Of a stretch of 64,000 bases of DNA, positions 16,731 to 24,634 are shown in pieces. Below the pieces are notes generated by a model that saw only the letters and a list, made by a program, of their open reading frames with translations, was not told where the DNA came from and ran no database searches. The stretch is from Paenibacillus aurantius. GTDB lineage: Bacteria; Bacillota; Bacilli; Paenibacillales; NBRC-103111. Made by a program: the position numbers and the translations under genes. The stretch covers positions 5,059,501-5,123,500 of the forward strand of contig NZ_CP130318.1 in NCBI RefSeq assembly GCF_032268605.1. Reading direction: 5' to 3'. Numbering within the stretch: the stretch's first letter is position 1; the number at the start of each line of letters is the position of its first letter.

Positions 16731-16913
16731 TCAATGAACCTCGTCCAGCTCCTCTACGGAAACGGTTCTCGTATCCGCCGGGTTGCTCTCGGCGTGCACC
16801 TTCACCTTGTTTCCCTGCCGGTCGACGCTGTCGATCCAGACAGGTACGCCGTTCATCTCCACCGTAATGCGTTCGCTTGCCTGTAAGATCTCTTGGGCGC
16901 GGGTAATGTCCAT
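16731..16913 (-). CDS. sspH: Small acid-soluble spore protein H family
   Basis: This 60-residue protein begins MDITRAQEILQASERITVEMNGVPVWI and ends with an acidic EELDEVH, matching the SspH family (an N-terminal RAxEIL-x-S helix followed by NGxPVWI and an acidic tail). These minor SASPs are made in the forespore under sigma-F/sigma-G and stored in the spore core. AAAAGGAG precedes the ATG. It lies 36 bp downstream of a 68-codon gene on the same strand, probably in one transcript. Confidence 0.85.
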   Translation of the reverse strand: MDITRAQEILQASERITVEMNGVPVWIDSVDRQGNKVKVHAESNPADTRTVSVEELDEVH

Positions 16914-16949
16914 GCTCCGTTCTCCTTTTCCTGTTGATCTTGTGGGGAT

Positions 16950-17156
16950 CTATTCCCCGTCACGCTCGGGGTCTTCTTCGGCCGCTACGGATTCCGGGAA
17001 GGTCATCGTGTCCGTGGTGGAACTGTTGATCCAGCCGTTCTCATAGGAAACGACTCCTCCGCCCAAGCCTTCGTTGATCATCCGGTCAATGTCCATAAAA
17101 TGCTCGTCCCGGCCTTCGAGCGTGGTGTCCCCGTGCTCATCGGTACGTTCTGCCAT
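16950..17156 (-). CDS. Small acidic protein of unknown function, upstream of sspH
   Basis: This 68-residue hydrophilic acidic protein has no membrane segment. A perfect AAAGGAGG lies 6 bases before the ATG at 17156. It contains HFMDIDRMINEGLGGGVVS and YENGWINSSTTDTM, and I recognise no family. Its position directly before sspH and divergent from the ku operon suggests sporulation-stage expression, which is inference from context. The strong start signal makes a real gene likely. Confidence 0.7.
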   Translation of the reverse strand: MAERTDEHGDTTLEGRDEHFMDIDRMINEGLGGGVVSYENGWINSSTTDTMTFPESVAAEEDPERDGE

Positions 17157-17229
17157 GGAAATCCTCCTTTCAGCGGCTTGTGTCATCAGCCTAAGCGGGA
17201 ATAGCTTATCCGGATTGGGCCGGCTTCAT

Positions 17230-17259
17230 TCATAAAATTGGTGAAATCGGGATAGACTA
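17230..17259 (+). promoter_or_regulatory. Forespore-type (sigma-F/sigma-G) promoter candidate of ku-ligD
   Basis: GGATAGACTA (17250-17259) fits the sigma-F -10 consensus GGNNANAHTR at every position. TCATA (17230-17234), 15 bp upstream, fits the GYATA -35 at 4 of 5. The start codon of ku is about 85 bp downstream. In B. subtilis the homologous ku and ligD genes are, from what I recall, forespore-expressed, which agrees. Confidence 0.5.
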
Positions 17260-17344
17260 GGAGATAACAATCTGCCCGACTGCCGGGCCAACAGCCTTAT
17301 TCGACCGAAGGATGGACCGGATAAGGCGCCAGGAGGAATCGTTC

Positions 17345-18169
17345 ATGCATACCATTTGGAAAGGCGCCATCTCGTTCGGGCTTGTCCATGTGCCCGTCAA
17401 AATGTTCGCCGCCACGGAAGACAAGGACATCTCCATGCGGTATGTCCACAAGGAGTGCAGCACCCCCCTCTCGTATGTCCGCAAATGCCAAAGCTGCGAC
17501 CGCGAGGTCGGCTGGGACGAGATCTCGAAGGGCTATGAATATGAGAAGGGCCGCTTCGTGCTGTTCGAGAAGGACGAGCTGGAGAAGCTGAACCAGGAAG
17601 TGAACCGCGAGATCAAAATCCTCGATTTTGTAGACCTGGAAGAGATCGACCCGATTTATTTTCAGAAAACCTACTACCTCTCCCCGGGCGACACGGGCTC
17701 GAACGCTTACAGCCTGCTGCTCGAGTCCATCAAGCAGACGAACAAGATCGGAATCGCTTCCGTCTCCCTCCGGTCCAAGAGCTCACTTGCCGCCATCCGC
17801 GTTATCGACCGCTGCATCGCGATGAACACGATTTTCTACCCGGATGAAATCCGGCCTGTGGGCCAGGTTCCTAATCTTCCCGAGGCGAGTCAGGTCAACG
17901 ACAAGGAGCTGACCATGGCCAAAATGCTCATCGAGCAGCTCTCCACACCGTTCGAGCCTGAGAAATACAAGGACGAGTACCGGTCCGCCCTTATGGACGC
18001 GATCCAGCAGAAGATTTCGGGCGAAGAAATCCGCGTGGCTCCGGAGCAGCAGCGGGCGAACGTCATCGACCTCATGTCCGCCCTGCAGGCGAGCCTCGAC
18101 GCCGTGAAGCCGGAGAAGCCGGCCGCAGGCAAACGGAAGGGCAAAAAAGCAAAGGACTCCGTTTCCTGA
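17345..18169 (+). CDS. ku: Non-homologous end-joining protein Ku
   Basis: This 274-residue bacterial Ku homodimer subunit encircles DNA ends and recruits LigD. It starts MHTIWKGAISFGLVHVPVKMF, the canonical Ku beginning, behind AGGAGG (start at 17345), and contains YVHKECSTPLSYVRKCQSCDREVGWDEISKGYEYEKG. The C-terminus is a short Lys-rich tail (KRKGKKAKDSVS) of the DNA-contacting type. The stop overlaps the start of the ligase gene by one base (TGATG), so the three genes form a coupled operon. Placement beside sspH fits a role in repairing breaks in germinating spores. Confidence 0.96.
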   Translation: MHTIWKGAISFGLVHVPVKMFAATEDKDISMRYVHKECSTPLSYVRKCQSCDREVGWDEISKGYEYEKGRFVLFEKDELEKLNQEVNREIKILDFVDLEEIDPIYFQKTYYLSPGDTGSNAYSLLLESIKQTNKIGIASVSLRSKSSLAAIRVIDRCIAMNTIFYPDEIRPVGQVPNLPEASQVNDKELTMAKMLIEQLSTPFEPEKYKDEYRSALMDAIQQKISGEEIRVAPEQQRANVIDLMSALQASLDAVKPEKPAAGKRKGKKAKDSVS

Positions 18170-19077
18170 TGCTGCCGCTTGAGCCCATGTCCCCGATTCT
18201 GGACGAACGTCTTCCCGCCGGTCCCGAATGGGGCTACCAGCTTAAATGGGACGGCGTCCGCCTCCTCACCGGCCTCGATAACGGGAGCGTTCAGCTCTAC
18301 TCCAAGCGGCAGCTGCCGAAGAATGCCGTATTCCCCGAGCTGGTGGAGACCCTGTCCCGGGTGAAAGGCCGGCTGGTTCTCGATGGAGAGGCGGTGGTGT
18401 TTGATCCGGTCAAGGGCCGGCCGGTATTCCAGAAGGTGCTCCAGCGGGAGCGGCTGAAGCAGCCGGCGGGCATCCGCGAGGCGATCGCCCGGGAACCGGT
18501 CGCTTACGTGCTCTTCGATGTGCTGGAGCAGAACGGAAAGGATCTCCGGGATCAGCCCTTCCGGGAGCGGCATGAACGCTTACTGGAGCTCTTTCCCGAG
18601 AAGAAGCCGGGGCTGTTCGTGACGGACCTGTTTCCGGACGGACAGGCGCTGTGGACCTGGGTGGAAACGAACGGCTGGGAAGGCGTCGTAAGCAAGCGTC
18701 TCGCGAGCAAATACCGCTCCGGCAAGAAGCATGGGGACTGGTTCAAGAAGAAGACCGCCCTGGTGCTCGACGTCTCCATCGTCGCCTATACGATGAAGGC
18801 GGGGGTGCTTTCGAGCCTGGTCATGCTCCGGGACGGGGTCTACTTCGGCCGCGTCTCGCTCGGGCTCGATACCGCGAAGAAGCGGGAGCTGCTCGACTAC
18901 GCCGCCCGGCTCACCCCCGGTCTGGCCCTCTGGTCCCCGCTGCCCGCCGATCTCCGGAAGGAGACGCTTCTGTGGCTATCCGTCCCCTTCCCCGTGACCG
19001 TCACAGGCCTCGAAATAACGGAAGCCGGCCAGCTCCGGCACCCGAAACTGGTTAACCCGGGAGGCATCCATCCATGA
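18169..19077 (+). CDS. ligD: ATP-dependent DNA ligase LigD, stand-alone ligase domain
   Basis: This 302-residue protein contains the covalent nucleotidyltransferase motif LKWDGVRLL (lysine nucleophile about residue 24), LVLDGEAVVFD (motif III), EGVVSKRLASKYRSGKKHGDWFKKK (motifs IV and V region) and a C-terminal OB fold. It seals double-strand breaks held by Ku. It lacks the polymerase and nuclease domains found fused in Mycobacterium or Pseudomonas LigD; the polymerase is the separate next gene, overlapping by 4 bp. B. subtilis LigD fuses ligase and polymerase, so here the domains are split. Confidence 0.94.
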   Translation: MLPLEPMSPILDERLPAGPEWGYQLKWDGVRLLTGLDNGSVQLYSKRQLPKNAVFPELVETLSRVKGRLVLDGEAVVFDPVKGRPVFQKVLQRERLKQPAGIREAIAREPVAYVLFDVLEQNGKDLRDQPFRERHERLLELFPEKKPGLFVTDLFPDGQALWTWVETNGWEGVVSKRLASKYRSGKKHGDWFKKKTALVLDVSIVAYTMKAGVLSSLVMLRDGVYFGRVSLGLDTAKKRELLDYAARLTPGLALWSPLPADLRKETLLWLSVPFPVTVTGLEITEAGQLRHPKLVNPGGIHP

Positions 19078-19958
19078 AGACCGTCAAAGGCACTGTCACG
19101 ATCGAAGGCCACGAGCTGACGATTACGAATCCGGACAAGCCCCTGTGGCCGGAGATGAAGATCACGAAGCTGATGTACCTGCAGAAGCTTATCCGGCTTG
19201 CTCCCTACCTGCTGAAGTACACCACGAACCGCTACCTGACGACGATCCGCTTCCCCCACGGGGCGGGCGACGAGAAGTCCTTTTACCAGAAAAACGCCCC
19301 GGAGCCGGTGCCCTCCTTCGTCCGGACGGCTGAGCTTCAGGGCATTAATTACGTTGTGCTGGATTCGGTTCCTACCCTGATCTGGCTCGGCAATCTGGCC
19401 TGCCTGGAGTTTCATCCGTCCTTCCACTATGTAGACGATGAGCTGCCGGCCGAGTGGGTCATCGACATTGATCCGACCCTTGAAGTCGAGCCGAGAATCA
19501 TGGACGCGGTCGATAAAATCGGGGACGCCCTGGACCGGATGAAGATCCAGGCCGTTCCCAAGACGTCCGGCGCGACCGGCGTTCAGCTCTTCATCCCGAT
19601 CGAGCGCGGATATACGTTCGACCAGCTGCGCGGCATCGGGCTTTTTCTCGGGAACTTTCTCGTGGAGAAATACCCCAAGCTGTTTACGATCGAGCGGCTG
19701 AAGAAGAACCGCGGCGACCTCATCTACGTCGATTACCTTCAGCATTATTACGGCAAAACGTTATCCGCCCCCTACACCCCCCGCGCCCGTGCACATGCCA
19801 CCGTGTCCACCCCTCTGTTCTGGGACGAGGTGCACCGCCGGGTCGATCCCCGCGAGTATAACCTGCTCACCATCGAGGAGCGCCTGAACAAGTTCGGCGA
19901 TCTCATCGACCGCGTCAAGCCCCAATCCCTCGATCACGTGCTCTCCTTCCTCCGCTGA
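19074..19958 (+). CDS. LigD-type primase-polymerase (stand-alone polymerase domain)
   Basis: This 294-residue archaeo-eukaryotic primase-like polymerase fills or extends ends during end joining. It shows the family start (NPDKPLWPEMKITKLMYL), IRFPHGAGDEKSFYQKNAP, the metal-binding VIDIDPT (about residue 141), the SGATGVQLFIPI segment and DLIYVDYLQHYYGKTLSAPY. It starts within the last codons of the ligase gene (ATGA overlap). It converges on cls with only 2 bp between stop codons, and no terminator is visible between them. Confidence 0.94.
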   Translation: MKTVKGTVTIEGHELTITNPDKPLWPEMKITKLMYLQKLIRLAPYLLKYTTNRYLTTIRFPHGAGDEKSFYQKNAPEPVPSFVRTAELQGINYVVLDSVPTLIWLGNLACLEFHPSFHYVDDELPAEWVIDIDPTLEVEPRIMDAVDKIGDALDRMKIQAVPKTSGATGVQLFIPIERGYTFDQLRGIGLFLGNFLVEKYPKLFTIERLKKNRGDLIYVDYLQHYYGKTLSAPYTPRARAHATVSTPLFWDEVHRRVDPREYNLLTIEERLNKFGDLIDRVKPQSLDHVLSFLR

Positions 19959-19960
19959 CT

Positions 19961-21523
19961 CTACAAGAGGGGCGAGAGGATGCGGAGCACGATTTCCCCT
20001 GCCTTCTGGGCGGCCGGACGACGGGCGAACGAATCCAGCTGCAGCTCCTCGCTTGCCGCCAGGTCCCTGTCAAAATCCGCCGCCAGCCTGTCCAGCGTTT
20101 CTCTTCCATAAAGCACCGCGTTCAGCTCAAAGTTGCAGAAGAAGCTCCTCATGTCCAAGTTCATCGTCCCGACGGTGGCGACGGCATCGTCAACCAGCAT
20201 GATTTTGCTGTGGAGGAAGCCCTTCTGGTACCGGTAGAAACGGATCCCCGCTTGCAGGAGCTCCTCCAGATAGGAGAACGAGGCCAGCTGGACGAGCCGG
20301 GAATCCGGAACGGACGGGACGAGAATCCTCACGTCCACTCCGCTGAGCGCCGCCGTCTTAAGCGCCATGATCAGACTGTCGTCGGGAATGAAATACGGGG
20401 AAGCCAGGTAAACTTTCTTCCTTGCGGTGGAGATGGCGGAGAAACATACCTCCAGCAGACGATCCGAGTGGCCGTCCGGCCCGCTGCAGACGACCTGCAG
20501 CTTCTCCCCTTCCGCCGGCGGCTGTACGGGATAATAGGCGGAGGCGTCGATTGTCGTCCGGGCGGCAAAACGCCAATCCGATAAAAAAAGACGCTGGAGG
20601 CCGTATACGGCCGGACCGCGGATTCTCAGGTGCGTATCCCGCCAGTGGCCGAGCCGGGGATTTCCTCCAAGGTACTCGTTCCCGATGTTGATGCCCCCGA
20701 GGAAGCCGGTCGTCCCGTCCACCACCACGATCTTCCGGTGATTGCGGAAGTTGATCCGTCTGTCGAGAAAGGCAATCATCGGCGGGAGGAAGCAGGCGGT
20801 CTCCACCCCTGCTTCTATTAATTCCCGCAGATAAGCTTTGGTGAGCTTATAGCTTCCAATGCCGTCGTAGAGAACCCGGACGCGCACCCCTTCCCTCGCT
20901 TTGCGGATGAGCAGCTTCTGAAAGTCCCTTCCCGCTTCGTCATCCCGGATGGTATAGAACTGAAAATGAATATGATGCTTCGCCCTCTCCATCGCTTCCT
21001 GGATCGCGGGGTACGCCGTTTCGGCGCCGGTGTAGACCTCCACCTCGTTGCCATCGGTAACCGGACTTTCCGGCAGGCCCCGCAGAAACGAGGCCAGCCG
21101 GCTGTCTACTCCGGTAAGCCCCTCGTCCCCGGGCCGTGAAAGAGTGGTTGCCTCGAAGGGCGTCAGCTCGGCGGAAACCTCCACGCCCGGTGGTACCCCG
21201 AGCTCCGGAAATGTCCACCGGTCATAAGGACGGGAAGGTGCCGGATAGCCATAGCTTCTTTTTTCGTGAATCCCGTTCCCCTTCCAAGGAATCCCCGTTT
21301 CCTCCCCGTGCCCCCCTTCCGCCTGACCCCGCTCCCTCCCGCCGATCATCCGCTTATGCCGGAATTCCTGGGCCATGAAATAATACATAACGAATCCAAG
21401 TATGGGGAAAATAAACAGAACGAGGAGCCAAGCCACGCTTTTTGACGGGTGGCGGAATTCCACTACGAGCACTGTGAGCAGCAGAAGGATCCAGATCGCT
21501 AACGCGCCGATTGCCCAGTACAA
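19961..21523 (-). CDS. cls: Cardiolipin synthase
   Basis: This 520-residue membrane enzyme has two N-terminal membrane helices (about 4-22 and 33-50) and two phospholipase D HKD motifs: NHRKIVVVDGTTGFLGGINIG and LHSKIMLVDDAVATVGTMNLD. It condenses phosphatidylglycerol into cardiolipin at the membrane. A hydrophilic linker (about residues 60-150, rich in Gly, Glu, Arg and Pro) between the helices and the first catalytic domain is longer than usual. It is divergent from the gerA operon and convergent with the ligD polymerase gene. Confidence 0.93.
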   Translation of the reverse strand: MYWAIGALAIWILLLLTVLVVEFRHPSKSVAWLLVLFIFPILGFVMYYFMAQEFRHKRMIGGRERGQAEGGHGEETGIPWKGNGIHEKRSYGYPAPSRPYDRWTFPELGVPPGVEVSAELTPFEATTLSRPGDEGLTGVDSRLASFLRGLPESPVTDGNEVEVYTGAETAYPAIQEAMERAKHHIHFQFYTIRDDEAGRDFQKLLIRKAREGVRVRVLYDGIGSYKLTKAYLRELIEAGVETACFLPPMIAFLDRRINFRNHRKIVVVDGTTGFLGGINIGNEYLGGNPRLGHWRDTHLRIRGPAVYGLQRLFLSDWRFAARTTIDASAYYPVQPPAEGEKLQVVCSGPDGHSDRLLEVCFSAISTARKKVYLASPYFIPDDSLIMALKTAALSGVDVRILVPSVPDSRLVQLASFSYLEELLQAGIRFYRYQKGFLHSKIMLVDDAVATVGTMNLDMRSFFCNFELNAVLYGRETLDRLAADFDRDLAASEELQLDSFARRPAAQKAGEIVLRILSPLL

Positions 21524-21539
21524 GGTGTCTTCCTCCTTT

Positions 21540-21570
21540 TGAGGCAGCTGCCGGCCCCTACGTCATAATT
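21540..21570 (+). promoter_or_regulatory. Weak sigma-G-like promoter candidate for the ger operon
   Basis: CATAATT (21564-21570) resembles the sigma-G -10 CATAMTA, and TGAGGC (21540-21545), 18 bp upstream, is a poor TGAATA. The downstream start lies about 20 bp away. Germinant-receptor operons are sigma-G dependent, which is the main support. Confidence 0.3.
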
Positions 21571-21589
21571 GGAACCAGGTGATTATTCA

Positions 21590-23227
21590 GTGTACCCAAA
21601 AAAGAACAAACCTAATAAGGTTCAGGAGTATCTGGAATTCGAGTATATCGACGATCTGAAATCCGTCCCGATCCCGGCCGATTTGAAAGTTAACCAGCAA
21701 TACTTCAAGCAGATGTTCACGGACTGCTCCGACGTCGTCATCCGCCCCTTTCAGCTGGAAACGGGGATTCCGGCTGTGGCTGTCTTCGTGGACGGGCTGG
21801 TCAACACGGAGCTCTTGGAGAATGCCCTGGAGAACATTATGGTTTTCGAAGGGGGCGAGGTCGATATCGAGCGGATCCAGCTCCGCAATCTGTCCGTCTC
21901 ACAAATCAAAGCGGTGGATAACTACGGGGACCTCCTGAACAGCATGCTGAGCGGCGATACGGCGTTGTTGGTCGAGGGCAACACCAAGGCCCTCCTGCTT
22001 GGGCTGCGGGGAGCCCAAACCCGAAGCGTGGGAGAGCCGGAGACCGAGACGGTTATCCGCGGTCCGCGGGAAGGCTTCATCGAGAATCTGCGAACGAACA
22101 CGTCCCTCGTCCGGCGCAAGATCAAAACCCCGCGGCTCAAGATGAAGCCGCTTGTAATCGGCAAGCACAGCAACACGAACGTGGTTGTCGCTTACCTCGA
22201 GGGAATCTCCGATCCCGAGCTGGTCAAAGAGACGGTTGCCCGGCTGAAGAAAATCAATATCGATACGGTTCTCGAGTCCGGCTACCTGGAGGAATACATT
22301 CAGGACAGCGCCTTCTCCCCTTTTCCCCAGGTGCAGTATACGGAAAGGCCGGATGCGGTGGCGGCGGCCCTGGCCCAGGGAAGGATCGCTATTTTTACGG
22401 ATGGAACGCCGATGGTCCTGCTGGTTCCGACCACCTTTTCCCACCTGCTGCAAGCGACCGAGGATTACTACGAGCGGTTCCAGATGGGGACGCTCATCCG
22501 CTGGCTGCGCTACCTCTTCCTGCTGCTGTCGATTCTGACGCCGGGGCTTTACGTGGCCATCTCGACCTTTCACCAGGAGCTGCTCCCGACCACGCTGCTG
22601 CTAAGCATTGCCGCGGCCCGGGAGGCGATTCCCTTCCCCGCCGTCGTGGAGGCGCTCATCATGGAGATCATCTTCGAGGCGCTGCGGGAAGCCGGAATCC
22701 GCCTTCCGAAGGCGGTCGGCTCCGCCGTGAGCATTCTCGGCGCGCTTGTCGTCGGCCAGGCCGCCGTCCAGGCGGGGATCGTGTCCGCTCCGATGGTTAT
22801 TGTCGTTTCGATAACCGGAATCGCGTCCTTCACCATCCCGCATTATAACGGCGCCATCGCCCTGCGCATGCTGCGCTTTCCGATCATCATCGCCGCCTCC
22901 CTTTTCGGCGTGTATGGGATTCTGATCGGCGGCATGATCATCGTCGGCCATATGGCCAATCTCCGCTCCTTTGGGGTGCCTTATCTTGCTCCCGTCGGCC
23001 CTATGTCGCTCGGAGACTTGAAGGACGTGCTGTGGAGAGCCCCTATCTGGGCGATGAACAAGCGGCCCTCCTTCCTGGACGTGCCGGACATTACCCGGCA
23101 GGGAACCGAGCTTAAGTCTATTATCAAGGCCCAAGGCGGCTTCCGGGATGCCCAGTCCTTGGACCGCGGGGACGAAAACGGTAAGGAGGCCGAGCATGAT
23201 CATCCTGTCGGGAAAGAACCTTCCTAG
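21590..23227 (+). CDS. Spore germination receptor A subunit (GerA/GerKA family)
   Basis: This 545-residue inner-membrane protein of spores has an N-terminal soluble domain of about 290 residues (TDCSDVVIRPFQL, VAVFVDGLVN, MLSGDTALLVEG) and a C-terminal set of membrane helices beginning near IRWLRYLFLLLSILTPGLYVAI and including the conserved SAAREAIPFPAVVEALIMEI-like stretch. With the B, C and D subunits it senses nutrient germinants. I chose GTG 21590, which follows AGGTGA; a TTG at 21569 lacks a site. First gene of the gerA-gerC-D-gerB operon. The ligand cannot be predicted. Confidence 0.93.
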   Translation: MYPKKNKPNKVQEYLEFEYIDDLKSVPIPADLKVNQQYFKQMFTDCSDVVIRPFQLETGIPAVAVFVDGLVNTELLENALENIMVFEGGEVDIERIQLRNLSVSQIKAVDNYGDLLNSMLSGDTALLVEGNTKALLLGLRGAQTRSVGEPETETVIRGPREGFIENLRTNTSLVRRKIKTPRLKMKPLVIGKHSNTNVVVAYLEGISDPELVKETVARLKKINIDTVLESGYLEEYIQDSAFSPFPQVQYTERPDAVAAALAQGRIAIFTDGTPMVLLVPTTFSHLLQATEDYYERFQMGTLIRWLRYLFLLLSILTPGLYVAISTFHQELLPTTLLLSIAAAREAIPFPAVVEALIMEIIFEALREAGIRLPKAVGSAVSILGALVVGQAAVQAGIVSAPMVIVVSITGIASFTIPHYNGAIALRMLRFPIIIAASLFGVYGILIGGMIIVGHMANLRSFGVPYLAPVGPMSLGDLKDVLWRAPIWAMNKRPSFLDVPDITRQGTELKSIIKAQGGFRDAQSLDRGDENGKEAEHDHPVGKEPS

Positions 23228-24377
23228 AATGCTGCTTCTCCTGCTTGTCCCGTTTGTTCTAAGCGGCTGCTGGGACCGCCGGGAAATTAACGACTCCGCC
23301 TTCGTCATCGCCTCCGCCATCGATCTCGACGAAAACGGCCAGTATCGGGTCTCCGTCCAGGTACCGCTGGCCGGACAGCTCGGCGGAGCGAGCGGAGGCG
23401 GAGGCGGCACGGGAGGAAGCAAAACCTACTATGTTGATTCCGAGTCCGGCACCACGATAACCGAGGCGGCCAATAAGCTGCAGCTGCGGATGGCCCGCAC
23501 CCTTGTTTTTGCCCACCGCCGCGTTCTCATCATCGGAGAAGACTTAGCCCGCAAAGGAATACGGCCTTTGTTCGACGTGGTGGCCCGCACCCCGGAGAAC
23601 CGCCTTTCCGGCTATATGATTGTGGCCAAGGGAAAGGGCTATGACCTGCTTAACGCCCAGCCCAAGCTGGAGCGGTTCTCGGGCGAGGCGATCCGGGAGC
23701 TTGTCAAATCCGAAGGGCGGATAATCATCAATATCAAATCGGCGGCAAGCGCCCTCAGCTCCTACGGGATCGACCCCGTTCTCGCTTACGTGGGCACGAA
23801 GAAAACCGAGAAAAGCGAAGCCCGCTCAAGCGAGGTCGATATTCTCGGCTATGCCATGTTCAAGGACGACAAGATGGTCGATTCCATTCAGCAGGAGGCG
23901 GCCCAGGGACTTTTCTGGCTTCAGAAGAAGGTGAAACCTTACAATTTTCAGGTGGAGCTGGAAGGCCGGAAGGTGGCCCTAATCATGTCGGAAGGAACGG
24001 CCGACTTTGTTTCCGCGGAGAAGAAGAACGGCAAAGGAAAATTCACCATAAAGGTGAAAGCCCTGCTCACGGTCCAGGAGAACCTGTCGGACTTCAACAT
24101 GTCCTCTAAGGAAATCTCCCAGGAGCTGGAGGACAAAGCGAATAATGCCATCCGCCGGGAAATCACTCAAACCATCGCGCTGATCCAAAGACATAAAGCC
24201 GATCCGGCTGGACTGGGAAGGTTCATATGGCATAAGTTTCCCCGAGAATGGAAAGAGCAGTATGAGAAAGACTGGCCGGATATTTTGAGCAAGGCGGAGT
24301 TTGATCTTCAGATCAAGACCTCCATTACGCAAATCGGCCTCATTACCCAAAACATTGCGGAGAAGGTGCCTCGATGA
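23196..24377 (+). CDS. Spore germination receptor C subunit, lipoprotein (GerC family)
   Basis: This 393-residue secreted lipoprotein has a signal peptide ending in the lipobox LSGC (about residue 21) followed by WDRREIND, the invariant GerC beginning. A Gly-rich loop follows near residue 65. Later family segments include LFDVVARTPENRLSGYMIVAKG and FTIKVKALLTVQENLSDF. The ATG at 23196 follows AAGGAGG and lies 32 bp inside the 3' end of gerA, in another frame, so the genes are translationally coupled. It is lipidated and faces the outer side of the spore inner membrane. Confidence 0.93.
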   Translation: MIILSGKNLPRMLLLLLVPFVLSGCWDRREINDSAFVIASAIDLDENGQYRVSVQVPLAGQLGGASGGGGGTGGSKTYYVDSESGTTITEAANKLQLRMARTLVFAHRRVLIIGEDLARKGIRPLFDVVARTPENRLSGYMIVAKGKGYDLLNAQPKLERFSGEAIRELVKSEGRIIINIKSAASALSSYGIDPVLAYVGTKKTEKSEARSSEVDILGYAMFKDDKMVDSIQQEAAQGLFWLQKKVKPYNFQVELEGRKVALIMSEGTADFVSAEKKNGKGKFTIKVKALLTVQENLSDFNMSSKEISQELEDKANNAIRREITQTIALIQRHKADPAGLGRFIWHKFPREWKEQYEKDWPDILSKAEFDLQIKTSITQIGLITQNIAEKVPR

Positions 24378-24634
24378 GTCCGATCTTCCTGTTCGCGTTC
24401 GTGGTGATTTTCGTGTACTACCTGCTGCGGGATTTGATGATTCTGCGCGGGGGGAACAAGAGGAAGATCAACCTTCCTCTTTACCTAACGATCAACGGGA
24501 TCACTATTGTTCTTCTGGTCAGCCTGTTCCTGCATGTGAGGCCCCCTATGCCCACCCGTTGGCTTAACCAGCTGCTGGGGCCCACCGGAGAATCCATCGT
24601 AGGAGGGTACCAGCGTGAGAAATCAAACCATTAG
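24374..24634 (+). CDS. Small two-helix subunit of the germinant receptor (D-type)
   Basis: This 86-residue protein has two hydrophobic segments (about 3-19 and 34-53) separated by the basic GGNKRKINLPL. It overlaps gerC by 4 bp (ATGA) and gerB starts within its last codons. Small two-membrane-segment proteins in ger operons are known as D subunits and modulate receptor activity. Assignment rests on size, topology and position; sequence similarity was not tested. Confidence 0.75.
   Translation: MSPIFLFAFVVIFVYYLLRDLMILRGGNKRKINLPLYLTINGITIVLLVSLFLHVRPPMPTRWLNQLLGPTGESIVGGYQREKSNH

Noticed and set aside
17157-17229. Forespore promoter for the minus-strand sspH transcript
   Set aside because: GGATAAGCTA resembles a sigma-F -10 at 9 of 10 positions, but no acceptable -35 lies at the right distance, so it is not listed as a feature.
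15273-21523. Horizontally acquired island
   Set aside because: The change of topic from housekeeping to P450, spore and repair genes is abrupt, but there is no tRNA, integrase, insertion sequence or flanking repeat, and base composition looks like the rest.
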